Shown here: positions 45,862 to 56,058 of the stretch, in pieces
Position numbering within the stretch: the first letter of the stretch is position 1
Layout: each line of letters opens with the position of its first letter
NCBI GenBank assembly: GCA_021399435.1
Contig: JAJTUP010000005.1
Coordinates: 620,001 to 684,000 of the forward strand
DNA from: Diaporthe sp. PMI_573
Lineage: Eukaryota > Ascomycota > Sordariomycetes > Diaporthales > Diaporthaceae
Direction: 5' to 3'
Length of the DNA: 64,000 nt
Notes under the pieces: model-generated
Told to the model about the DNA's origin: nothing
Databases searched by the model: none
Seen by the model: only the letters and a program-made list of their open reading frames with translations
Translations under genes and position numbers: made by a program

Positions 45862-46417
45862 TTACATGAATGGGTATTTTGACACGGGCCCTCACTGCAG
45901 ATATTGCAGTCGAGCCGAGCACAACAAGGCAAGCAGTTCCACTAGGCATTTAGGCACAATCACTTTCACGGAAGCTAGGTAGTGTAAGTCACAGCACACC
46001 CTCCATCATGATCAACAAGCTTTCCTCGGAGTCCCCGAATCTATAGAGTTATTAGGGTCCGTGGCGAGTTGCAGGATGTTGGAAGAGTGTCTGCCAAGAG
46101 AATTATTTAGATCCTACCTTATTGTAACGACATTGTTACTTTACGGGCGACTCACCGGGACCGTTCGCCTACCTAGGTACCGAGCCCAGACGCGGACTAC
46201 CTCGATCTCGCCATCGCCCTGGACTCGCCCTTGATGTGGGGGCTCTGGCGTTTTCCGGGGCTTTTCTTCATATTCAGCAATTTCTTTAGTTGCATCTATC
46301 TGATCTTCTTCTACTTCTTTGCGTTTCTGGCTGACTGTGAATAATCCTGATGCCACGACTATGAACTGGGCTTTGGCGCCGCCATCATATTCACTATTGT
46401 CCACAACATAGTGTGGG
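45862..46417. other. Intergenic, no gene recognised
   Basis: Contains an 87-codon minus-strand frame (46141-46404) without recognisable family, ended by insertion of repeat copy 5. Confidence 0.35.
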
Positions 46418-46500
46418 TGATTTCGTTTTTAATCCGTGTATGTACGCTTCTTAAGCAGTATGTAGGCGGTCCCTTCATACAGTGGTAAACGCTTAAACAT
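46418..46500 (-). repeat. Short interspersed repeat, copy 5
   Basis: 83 bp with a 14-bp direct repeat CAACATAGTGTGGG (46404-46417 and 46501-46514). The constant end (TGATTTCGTTTTTAATCCG) is at left. The copy stops after GGTAAACGCTTAAACA at right. Confidence 0.88.
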
Positions 46501-46681
46501 CAACATAGTGTGGGCTAAAGAAATATACTCTGACCCGCTCGTGGAGATACGAATACCGTGGTGACAACGGCTGTATGGGGAGTTAACGTTAGGTAGAGGT
46601 CGCCACTTGCTAGGAGAGAAATCTTGGAAAAGAGGGTAAGAGCTTCAAATTGGTGAACTAGGCAGATGGGGGAAGTAATGT

Positions 46682-46771
46682 CTCCAGCTATAATCTCTCT
46701 AGTTTTGTATGTAAAAGAAAGTCCGCCTCCAGCTATAATCTCTCTAGTTTTGTATGTAAAAGAAAGTCCGC
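46682..46771. repeat. Tandem duplication, 45 bp x 2
   Basis: The 45-base unit starting CTCCAGCTATAATCTCTC and ending AAAGAAAGTCCGC occurs twice back to back (46682-46726 and 46727-46771) with no mismatch seen. Confidence 0.85.
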
Positions 46772-46979
46772 CCACCCCGGCCTCCTTTGTTTTTTAGCAC
46801 CTGAGTACATACTATAATGAAGTAGAAGGGCGAGCTGGGAATTGCAATCTATCTCGCTCCCCCAAGCTGCAGGCCCGACAAGGTCTATCACAACAGGCCT
46901 GCTTTCCGGCGCCAACCGGGTGTAGAGGTACCTCTTCGCAAGCGTGATCGGCCGTACCACGGAGTACCGTAGGCTCAAC

Positions 46980-47180
46980 GCGCGCGCCCCGGTGTTCCAG
47001 GCGGGAGGATGTGTGTACCCTATCGACAGACAGTTTGGTTAGAGGTCGTCGTCCCAGCCAACAATCGCGGCCCCAGCGCTCGAGGCACGCCACTGAAGAT
47101 ATTAGCACACATGCAAGGTGGCCGGAAGGCTGGAAATTGGTATTACATAGCGAGACTAGTTAGTCCAGGAAAACACTTAC
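46980..47180 (-). repeat. Intron-bearing repeat-family relic, copy A
   Basis: The minus strand shows an intron-like segment 47180-47093 (GTAAGT..CTAAT..CTTCAG) followed by an exon starting TGGCGTGCCTCGAGCGCTGG. The arrangement is also seen at 50064-50018 and in part at 55834, so this is one copy of a dispersed unit. Product unknown. Confidence 0.45.
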
Positions 47181-49058
47181 GCCGTTGCTCCTAGGATTCT
47201 GCAGTCACTTCCATATCGTTCGTATCTGACTCCGTCTTCTCCTTCAAAGGCTTACGTTTTCGAGCTATGCGCTCACGATCACGCTTCTTTCTTGCCTCGT
47301 GCTGTACCGGTGTCTAGATCCTTGCACGATCGCGCTCCACACGTCCGCGCTTCTTCCTTGCCTCACGCTATGCCGGTGTTAGCTACCGCGCAAGCCGGCG
47401 GATGCGACTGCATTCAGCTGACACAACAGAACGAATGCGTCGTCGTCGTTGTTCGTCGGAAGAGTATGCGGGTTTCAGCTGGTGCTGGTTGTGCTTCGAC
47501 GCTTGGAGGGGCAGATGACTCCTCCGGGTCGAGGTCGCCGGACGGATTCGCGTCCAGAAAAGGATGGAAACGTCGGAGGCATCACCCATGCTGTTATTTC
47601 TGTCGGAGGAAGATGACTCCTCCCGCTGGGCCCAGTCCTCCCCCCAACGACCGGCTTCCTGGCGCCTACGCCTCGCCCACCACCCCTCTTGTTGGCGGTT
47701 GTACCCTGGAGAAGTTAGTCTATTCTGGAGAGGGCAGGAAGGCAGCAGTGGTGCTGACAGTGGTAGTGACCCACGGTGCTCCTGCCAGGCGAGCACGTCG
47801 CTGACCCTCCGTTTCCTCTCGCGCAAAATCCTGCCAGAAAAGCATTGATCAGAAACTCGATCTGATCTGGAGTCAGATGGAGAGGACTCACCATCTGCTC
47901 TCCAAAGCCAAATTTCTTTCCTCCGCTGAAACCCATCAACACGGCTCGAGCCCATCGAACGTGACAGTGTCTTGCTGCCCCTGCTAGCTGCGCTTCGCCG
48001 CAACTCCCTTCCCAACCACTCCCTTCGCGTTCATTGCCTTTTCGCGCTCAACAATGCCAATCAAAGCCTTCGAATTGAACCCCAGAGCACCTTGGCCTCT
48101 CGCTGGGTGCCGACGCCGGTAGGATGGTTGAAGAATGTGCCGTTTATGTCTGATTGGGAACCATGCGCGTCTGATGATTGCGGTCGTGTGAAGATTGTTG
48201 GCGACCGAGGCGAAGGGGAAAACATTGAGAAGAAAAGAAAACCCCAAGACCGAGTGTTAAAGGCTAAACAATGACGAACGTCTGCTGACTATAGTAGGCA
48301 GAGACGAACGGGCCAGAAAAAAAAAAGAAGGGGAAAAAAAAAGAGGCCCAAGACGGAGTGTTGTTGGTTCAATGTTGCTGATGGTTGAGGTTCTTCGCAA
48401 CTCCGGACCGTGCTTTCGCAAAATGACCGTTATTCACGACAGAGTATCGTGGATGACATGTTTATGTACATTGATTTTTGTGGACGACTGAGTGTTGTTG
48501 TTGACTGAGTGTGACGATTGATGTTGATAATTGATTGTTAATGACTGGTTGTTGACGACAGAATGTTGACGACAGATTGTTGGTGATGACTAAGTGTGGT
48601 GGACGATTGAGGATTGTTGGCAACTGAGAGTGCCAAAGACCGAAGGTTTGACGGAGGACGAGGAGACCTGGAACCCGAAGTGAGAGGAGGGTGCCGCTGG
48701 TGAGAATGCCTCCCTCTGAATGTATTGGTGTTGCTCTCCAATCTCGTATTGGTGCCCCCATTGCGCACTGCAGATGGGGGGTTAAGCCGGACCGCCGCGT
48801 CAAGGCTCGAGATGTTGGCCGGTTTTTTTGGTTTTTTTTTTGGAGAGAAGGGTTTTAGGTGGTCCTCGTCCTTGTCATCGTTCTCGTCATCATGTCGTCG
48901 TCATCGTCGTCAGCCCTCCCTACCCATCCGCTGGTTTTTAAGCAGGTTTGCCAGCTCCTTAGTCTTGCCGGAGATGACGACCGGCTTCTGCAAAACATAT
49001 CAGTGCAACCCAATATGATTTTTCTTGGCCCGTGAACTTACGAAGCTCGTAGAGCCCG
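47181..49058. other. Low-complexity and repeat-rich stretch, no gene called
   Basis: Contains purine runs near 48,318-48,346, a GTTGA/TTGAC-rich microsatellite-like block (about 48,480-48,600) and TCG/TCA trinucleotide runs (about 48,865-48,920). A 210-codon minus-strand frame (47383-48015) is Arg/Ser-rich and low complexity, with no domain. Confidence 0.45.
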
Positions 49059-49493
49059 ATGAGCTCGAGGAGCTCCATCTCGTCCTGGCGGCACGCCCGC
49101 CAGCGAAACAGGCGAACAACCCGAGCCCAGGTCAAAGAATTGAAGGAAGAAATCGCCCAGCTACACATGGCAAACGACCACCTGAACGAACAAGTCGACC
49201 TTCTGAAACAGGCCTCCAACACGCAGAAGAAAATCATCAACACGCAGAACCAAACAATTAAAGCCATAGACAAGATCGATTTAAACAAACAGGTTATCTA
49301 CTCCAAGACAATCCAAACCACGATAGAAGCCTTACAGGCCATAACTTATACCAGACAACTAGCTATAGACGCTCTATCGAAGGGATACCCACTAGAGGTC
49401 GAATTTACTACCAATGGAGACCTCGTCAACAACTTAAATATAACGGCAAAAACAAAAGACAGATCTAACAGCAAACAAGATAAAATACTATAA
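49059..49493 (+). CDS. Possible coiled-coil ORF (144 aa), repeat-associated
   Basis: From the ATG at 49059 the frame starts basic (MSSRSSISSWRHARQRNRR) and continues with heptad-like QVKELKEEIAQLHMANDHLN and EQVDLLKQASNTQKKI, then TIEALQAITYTRQLAIDAL, ending at 49493. The coiled-coil pattern looks real, but there is no known family. It is followed by 104-bp direct repeats and lies in a repeat-rich zone, so it may be a small transposon-borne ORF rather than a host gene. Confidence 0.35.
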   Translation: MSSRSSISSWRHARQRNRRTTRAQVKELKEEIAQLHMANDHLNEQVDLLKQASNTQKKIINTQNQTIKAIDKIDLNKQVIYSKTIQTTIEALQAITYTRQLAIDALSKGYPLEVEFTTNGDLVNNLNITAKTKDRSNSKQDKIL

Positions 49494-49565
49494 GACAGAC
49501 CCGACAGTCTGGAGCCGCAAATATACCCACAATAAACATATTTATGTTTATCAATACTTTTCAAT

Positions 49566-49765
49566 ACTTTCATCCTTTAATTTACAGACACTATACCTCC
49601 ACCACATTATAAACAAAAGTAAGCATACAGATTTTAGACTTTACGGATTTATCCGTTAACTTTATCAACACTTTCGTCCTTTAATTTACAGACATCAGCT
49701 CTACACCACCAACACATCACAAAACAAAAGCAATCATACGGATTTAGACTTTACGGATTTTCCGT
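49566..49765. repeat. Imperfect direct repeat, about 104-bp period x 2
   Basis: Two diverged units share ACTTTC[AG]TCCTTTAATTT, then an ACAC/CCACC-rich middle, CATACGGATTT-like sequence and GACTTTACGGATTT, starting at 49566 and 49670. They lie just 3' of the coiled-coil ORF. Confidence 0.7.
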
Positions 49766-50190
49766 CAACAAGGGCGTAGACCTTTTCAGGGGGGGGCAAA
49801 CTGTCAGGAAGGTGCAGTACACAGCCCCTTCGGGGTATTCATAAGTAGTTCTCGGCCTTTCGGCCTTTAGGTACAAACTTAGACAAGAGACACCAAATAC
49901 ACCCACTATTTGCTTACGAACCTTGACAATTGCCACGCCCCAGCCACAACCAAACCGCGAGGAGCCAGCCGAACCCCAAACACCGCCGGTCCCGGCCCTA
50001 CCGCTCGAGCCGGGCCACTGGAAGATGTTAGTACACATATAAGAAGGGACAGAAAATCACTTACGGCGCGTCTCTGCCCACGAAGCCCACGACGCGGAGC
50101 ACTGGCAGGCGCCAATGCACAGGCCCGCCGCGAACGCGAGCACGCCCAGCAGCGTCATGACCTCTGGTGTGAGGAGCGACATTCTGGGAG
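49750..50190 (-). repeat. Intron-bearing repeat-family relic, copy B
   Basis: On the minus strand a short exon (ATG at 50183, MSLLTPEVMTLLGVLAFAAG) encodes a hydrophobic, probably membrane, segment. An intron-like segment follows at 50064-50018 (GTAAGT..ACTAAC..TTCCAG), and then an exon starting TGGCCCGGCTCGAGCGG. After splicing, one frame hits TAG soon after LARLER. Gene family unknown; probably a small repeated ORF. Confidence 0.45.
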
Positions 50191-50222
50191 GGAGGCGAGG
50201 AGGTTATCGAAATAAAGTAATA

Positions 50223-50262
50223 TTATTAATTGATACGTAATTATACGTAATTCAATTAATAA
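50223..50262. repeat. AT-rich 40-bp palindrome
   Basis: Arms TTATTAATTGA (50223-50233) and TCAATTAATAA (50252-50262) are perfect inverted repeats around TACGTAATTATACGTAAT, itself nearly palindromic. It could form a cruciform. Confidence 0.6.
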
Positions 50263-52620
50263 AAATAAGCAATCGAAGCGGCGGCGGCAGGGTTGCTAAG
50301 AATGCTGAACAGAGGAAAGGAAAAGAGAGGCGAAGTTCTCGCCAGTGCCAGACGGCGAGGTTTGTTTATTGCGACATCCCCAGAGATCCGTTCTGCAATA
50401 GCAGGTACGACCCGCTTGCGGCTCGCGAGTCTTCTCATCATTGCAATATGGGAGGGGAAGGCGCATGTTGCGATTAAGATGGTCGACTTTGCTCCATAGG
50501 TAAACACCACGCGCTTAGCAATGACTTGCCGCGAAATCGTTTCCGTGGAAGAATCCACTTCGTTTTGTCTACCAATTTGTGGTGAATTATAATCAGGAAT
50601 GGGCATGTTGAAGAGATGTGTTGCGCTTTACTGAGTCGTGACCTTATGAAGAGTCTTCGGCCCTGTTAGCACAGTAGTCCTATACACGCAGATGCCCCTC
50701 GTGAGACATCCACCGCAACTTCCTTCGATGCTCCATGGGCTTAATTCAAAGGTTGATTACCTCGTCATGCTGTCGCTTTGAGCAGCACAAAAGGTGTGCT
50801 TCGGCATGTGGGTGAGTCCTTGCTGCTTGCTTGAAGCTTGAGTGATACCAGAAGAACGGCCCACTCAGTGAAACTCATATTCTACGAGTACCTGTACATT
50901 TGGATTCCCATGTACCTAAGGACTTAGTTTCCTTGTGAAGCTGGCTACTGCAGTGCACTGGCTTCGTATGTCTAAATGAAACACTCGAATATTTCACTAC
51001 CTACAACGGCACGTGTTGCATGTGCTTGTGTTGTGATACGGATTCGGAGTTGACTTTCATAGAATGAACGGATGGAACGCCGGATGTGCTTGCAAACGTG
51101 TTTCAGATTTTGCAGTGAAAAGGTAAAGTTGCATATGTTCGAGCAACCAAGAACTGGCTTGGAGCTGGTACTTGGCATTATTCTTGGTGCTTTCTAACCA
51201 AATGAGGAGCTATTGGAGCCCATGAAAAGCCTGCTCCCTTCTCCTCAAGCATGTTGTACCTTGAGACCACGATTTAGAGCATAAATCCCTAACGTTCCCT
51301 TGAGGAGCTTGAAGCAAAAGAAAAGAAAGATTATCCGATACATGAAAGCCGTGAACCAGTATTTGAAAACCTCTCATGCTAGATTGCAGTCATAAATTGA
51401 CTAGATACCTAGTAAGTCTTATCTGAGTGACTTCAATCCAAGATGTACATATGTCAGTTGGAGAGTGATTTCATACCATCGATGCTTTTACCCAAGTATG
51501 CCTATTGAAATGAAAAGCAAATTCGAGTAGTACTACAATAGATTGGTGCTGCGTTGTGCTCCGGCTCTTGGCTCCTCATTCAGCTGAAGTCAGAGCTATG
51601 AACTCTCCCCAGCCTCTCATCACAACGGCTATACGAACAAACGGCGACGTCAGGGGACTAGTGTCATTGATACAGTAGGCTTTGTTTACACAGCTCCTAT
51701 AAGACAGCTACTCTGGGGACTCTTTATGCTAAACTTCTTCTAATGGTTAGTTTCAAATAGATTACCGTCACAGACACCATACCCTTGAGCATGATTCACG
51801 ATGAGTCCCTCCTTGGCGCATGAGCCTTGGTGGAATAGTTTTCTTTCAGGGTCTGGATTATAGAGAAACTTTAGATAGTCTGAGGAAAAGACGTGTTTGC
51901 GATACTTCATGCAATACCCTCATGAAACTTGCTCTCATCGTAACATTGTGATGAGGTCAACCTCAGATGCAGACGACACTAGATGTGTATCTTCGGTTTG
52001 TGTCCCCGTCGTAGTGCTGGAGAGTACCTCTTCGTGGTCAAGTTGACGTTTCATAGAGAAGGAAATACCGAAGCCAATTAGCCGCAGACGAAAATTGTGT
52101 ACTTTATACTGTAGGCTGCGGCAATCCTCTAACGTTCGGTTCGTGAATGTGTGAGTATGACCAGGAATCCGATGCGCCGAAATGTCTATTTCAATGAGCA
52201 TGAGGCAAGTCTGAGTAAATAGAAAGGTATGTGATTCTCAGATCTGCCTGTAGCCCTTGTCTCTAACTGTCTCTGATCAAGGACAAATGCTATAAGCCTT
52301 CAGGAAGACGAGCAAAAGAAACCACCCCAGGTTTTACTGCGCAGACCAAATGTTTCTTGTGAGGTGACTGAGATTGGCGACAAATACACAATTCCACACC
52401 GGGTGCCCAAGACTTCGAGAATAGGTTCATATCAGTCAATGTTGACGACCCCACCTAACTACAGCACAAACATAGTGGGCAGGGCTTCCACGCCGGGCAA
52501 AGCATGGTCTAGAGAGACAATCAGCGTATTGTCGTCAAAGATAGATACGATGTTACTTGAAATTATGGGACTCAACTATATAGGAGACCACTCACTTGAG
52601 TTGAGGCATCCATAGGGATT
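50263..52620. other. Long gene-free stretch
   Basis: About 2.3 kb. Open frames stay below 117 codons and none shows a domain, signal peptide or splice-supported continuation. Confidence 0.45.
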
Positions 52621-52881
52621 CTATGGCGGACATGCCTTGCAGGGTATGCCACATGACTTGCAGGACGGCATCATCGGACACCGGAGGTATTTGAAAGGGT
52701 TTAGCAAGTCACACGAGCAGGAGGAGTCCCACTTTCTCTTGTCGTCACATGACCACGGGCCCCGTTTGGAGAGCAGAGCCTCGTCCAGTGTCGATAGCAG
52801 GGCGTCGTCTTGTTTCGGGAGGGTCGGCTTTGCCACAGCAGCGGCTGCTGCGGAGACAAGGAGGACGATGTGTAGTTGCAT
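52621..52881 (-). CDS. Predicted Kex2-processed cysteine-rich secreted peptide
   Basis: 86-residue precursor. MQLHIVLLVSAAAAAVA is a signal peptide. A short pro-region (KPTLPKQDDALLSTLDEALL) ends in SKR, a Kex2-type dibasic site. The predicted mature peptide of about 46 residues starts GPWSCDDKRKWD and has eight cysteines, an even number, with CxC (SCSC) and a C-terminal CKSCGIPCKACPP. A TATA-like TTTATCC lies about 115 bp upstream. The layout is that of fungal cysteine-rich peptides with antimicrobial or effector-type roles; no specific family is recognised and activity is not implied. Confidence 0.7.
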   Translation of the reverse strand: MQLHIVLLVSAAAAAVAKPTLPKQDDALLSTLDEALLSKRGPWSCDDKRKWDSSCSCDLLNPFKYLRCPMMPSCKSCGIPCKACPP

Positions 52882-53660
52882 TGTGTCGTCGCTAGATTTC
52901 GTACAGGGATTGATTTGTACGGCGCACAGGGTTGACTTTGTAAGTCAAAGGACTAAACTTTGAGCTTCAATATCCAGAGAGGAAGATAGGAAGGATAAAT
53001 AGGTAAAGGGGAAGAATCTCCGATTCTTTTTCAATGCCCAACCAGTCTTGGGGCGAAGCATGGGCCTCATCACCAGAGACCAGGGGTTGCCGGACATGAT
53101 GTATCTAGTCTAGGCTTGACTCATGACGAGCTAGCATCACGAGAAGATCATTTAATCAGTTTCGACACGATGAAGGGAACTGTTTATTGTACTATACTGG
53201 TGACAAAATACCGGCCATCCCTTCTAACGTTTCCATTGGAACTATTGCGGCCTCTGAAACTAGATAGCAACAATATAGATCAAGCTGAGATTGTTCACCC
53301 CCACATTACTTTCATTGATGAAGCCTACGGGTAGTAGAACGAAACTTCACTTCGCACCTGAAGCCGTCGCTACTAGTGTAGGAACCGACTCCGTGCCCAT
53401 GCACCTTCACTATTGATTTCAGCTTAAGTGTCCGTAAGCTCTCCCGACTAGTTGACATGTCAGTACTAACCCTGAACCTATCGAATCAGGTCCAGATCAT
53501 TGGTGCGCTAGATATGAACCGGGCATTAGTTGGACGGTACCCGAGGTTTGGAACGGGACATATTGCCTTCTCCTGCTTGGCAGGAGAGACAACCTCAAGC
53601 TCGACCAGGCGGGTCGGAAGCCGCTACCGGATAAGGCGCCGCATTCAAAGACAGGTGGCT
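52882..53660. other. Intergenic, no gene recognised
   Basis: Promoter side of the cysteine-rich peptide gene, then unremarkable sequence up to repeat copy 6. Confidence 0.35.
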
Positions 53661-53720
53661 CTAGTAAGTGGTTTCGTTCTTAATCCGTACACATCTAAAG
53701 CCGTATATAGTCCCGTTATA

Positions 53721-55571
53721 ACGTGCCCGGCCCGGATCTCGGCCCACCCCCGTTCTCGGCCGGCCCACACCCGCGTTCACGCGTGCACGCGTCTATACCC
53801 ACCCCCTATAAAATCAACGTTTTCTTCACAAGGACTTTTTTTCTAGTCACCAAACTTCTTCCAGGCATTATCCTTGTTATCATGAAGCCCTATGGTGAAA
53901 TTAAGATGCACGACGCCATCATGGCGGTCAGGGATGGCATGCCCGTCAGGAAGGCTTCCAGGACCTGGCATATTCCACGCTCAACACTTCAAAGTCGTCT
54001 CGCCAGCTACCAAAGCCATCACGTCGCCACCAACCCTCTAAGGGTTCTTTCTAACCATCAGGAGGACTAATTAGCGATGTTTTTAATCAACCAAAGTAGC
54101 CTTGGCTATGCCCTGACTCGCTAGGAAACGAGGGCCCTGGCAGCCCGTCTGGGCTCCTTGGGGAAGAAGGTCGATCCTCTCGGAAAAAAGTGGCTAAGGG
54201 CCTTCCTCCTTCATCACCCTATCTTCCGAAGCCATAAGTATTAGCGCGTTGAAACAAAGCAGCTTAGGGTAGCCACCAAACAGAACGTCAGGTCGTGGTT
54301 TAACTTCATAAGGCTACCTATCATGAAGGCGATTAAGCCAGCCAACCAATAGAACGCCGACGAGGGTAGGCTTATGGAAGGCAAGTCAGAGAAGGCCCTG
54401 ACTATCGGCTATTCTGATGGTAGCAAGCTTCTTCAAAAGGACTTTAATTCGAGAGCGTGGACCTCCTTCCTTGAGTGTATCTCTGCCACAGGCAAGTCCC
54501 TGATTCCTCTAATTATTTTCAAGGGACTAAGCATTTAGCAGTAGTAGTTTCCTATTGCCCTTGAAGATCACGACGGCTGGCAGTTCACAGCGACGAAAAA
54601 GGGGTGGATGGAGGAACCTATTGCTATCTACTAGCTTTGGAGGGTCTTCCTTCTGCTGATAGCGCCGGAAGACCCCTCTGAATGGCGCCTTCTCGTGATC
54701 GATGGGCACCACACACACACAATGGTGGATTTTATGTGGGAATGCTTCTTAAATAAGGTGTATATTGTTTTTTTACCAGCCCATACCTCACATATGCTTC
54801 AACCGCTAGATATAGTAGTCTTCGGCCCTCTAAAGACTACCTTCAAGAAGCATCTCAGCTAACAAGGACGGCACGATTCATCATTAGTCGTGGCAAAGAA
54901 ACGTTTCCTTTATTACTATCACAAGGCCTAAATAGAGGTACTTACAGAGTTAAATATCTATTCTAGCTGGCAGGCAACAGGTCTTTAGCCGTTATCTAAG
55001 CATAGGGTACTTAGAAGCTACTTTATCAAAGATAACCGCGTAAAGGAAGCAAAAATGCTGGAATTAGCTGCTAGCGATAGCTTCAGTAGCCATTTTTACA
55101 CCGATAAGTACTTTTATCTACCGCGAGGGACCTTTTTTACAACCCCTAAGCAGTCTCAAGAGCTACGTGGCATGGTGGCCCGGTATACCCGTCGGAAGCA
55201 ACTGAGCCCCACACAACGACTCCTCTTCAGGAAAATTCTTAAGAGCTGGGACTAGAAAGACGTTAGTCTGACGATGTCCTCACAAAAAGCCCAGGAGCTA
55301 GAACGCTAAATTGAAGTTAGCAGGGCGGTCCGAAGGAAGAAGGTTCAACTTAACCTAAATGAGCTTTTCGCTGGCATTGAGGCTATTCGGAGGACCTAAA
55401 TAGAAGCCAGCATAGTACCAGAAGATAGCAACGGGTCAGAAGAGTCAGAAACACCATCAGAAATGGGGTCAACTATCGTGGTGGCGGTGGCGTCGGCGTC
55501 ACGGCGAAGGCGGTGTGGGTGACGGAGGGCGGCCGAGAATGGGGGTGGGCCGAGATCCGGGCCGGGCACGT
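53721..55571 (+). mobile_element. Pogo-type Tc1-mariner transposon with near-identical TIRs, RIP-like stops
   Basis: 1,851-bp element flanked by TA (53719-53720 and 55572-55573). The terminal inverted repeats of about 42 bp start ACGTGCCCGGCCCGGATCTC and, by eye, differ at one base across the first 40 (left 53721-53762, right 55530-55571). The TIRs are very GC-rich. The interior is a single transposase frame full of TAA/TAG codons. It is inserted inside copy 6 of the short interspersed repeat. Confidence 0.88.
53882..55522 (+). pseudogene. Pogo-like transposase, one frame with 14 internal TAA/TAG codons
   Basis: A single continuous frame from ATG 53882 to TGA 55520-55522 (546 codons) has no frameshift. 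HTH: MHDAIMAVRDGMPVRKAS with HIPRSTLQSRL. Catalytic DDE region: LTIGYSDGSKLLQ, LIIFKGLSI, WRLLVIDGHHTHT and LPAHTSHMLQPLDIVVFGPL. Internal stops number about 14, all TAA or TAG, at positions where Gln or Trp is expected. The only TGA is at the end. The simplest reading is RIP (CAA/CAG to TAA/TAG, TGG to TAG). The gene is inactive as read by the standard code. Confidence 0.85.
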
Positions 55572-55594
55572 TAGAGTAGTAAATGCTTAAAGAC

Positions 55595-56058
55595 CTAGTA
55601 TTAAAATATATAAGTATTCTAGTAAGTTTGATAATATAGCCATGAAGGAGTACTTCGACGTTGCCAAATTCAAGCCAGAGTGATTCGCTGTTTCTGATGG
55701 CCCTTCCCTCGTTCATGTCAATTGAGCACGTGCTTTGCAAGCCCTCCTCCATCAGAGCACCCAACGGAGCTCGGGAAGAAAGCCGAACAGACCATTCCGC
55801 ACCGGTCCCGGCGCGGTCTACGGCTCCCGGCCCACTGTTAGTTCGGAGCAGCATCAATGATGGAGGGGTAGAACGTACTCTACAAGTTCACGTACTTCTC
55901 AAGTAAAGCACCACCTGAGGTACACCGACAAGTCGTTACACCACTCTTCAATTCCACTGTTGCATCCTTGGCCAGCTGTGCTCAGATTCAGCAAGAGGAA
56001 ATCAACAACACAATTACGTCTTTCTCCCAAATATTATAGCACATATCAACCAAACACC
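55595..56058. other. Intergenic, contains repeat-family relic copy C
   Basis: At 55770-55837 the minus strand reads AACTAACAG followed by TGGGCCGGGAGCCG and GGGACCGGTGCGG, closely matching the exon border of copy B (49750-50190). The rest is leader of the aldolase gene. Confidence 0.4.

Larger units (their letters stand above)
53667..55594 (-). repeat. Short interspersed repeat, copy 6, split by a transposon
   Basis: The left part (53667-53720) reads AGTGGTTTCGTTCTTAATCC..ATAGTCCC. The right part (55572-55594) resumes with AGTAGTAAATGCTTAAAGACC, matching the core CAGTGGTAAACGCTTAAACACC. A pogo-like element occupies the gap. CTAGTA occurs at both outer edges (53661-53666 and 55595-55600), a possible short target duplication. 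Confidence 0.75.

Noticed and set aside
47383..48015. 210-codon minus-strand frame
   Set aside because: Low-complexity Arg/Ser-rich sequence without domain, splice support or known pattern.
53882..55522. Reading TAA/TAG as glutamine (alternative genetic code)
   Set aside because: At least one TAG aligns to a conserved Trp, host genes in the window use TAA/TAG as normal stops, and RIP explains the pattern.
21734..55594. The six-copy repeat as a MITE of the pogo elements
   Set aside because: Its ends are not inverted repeats, it does not match either element's TIRs, and its target duplications are 12-14 bp rather than TA.
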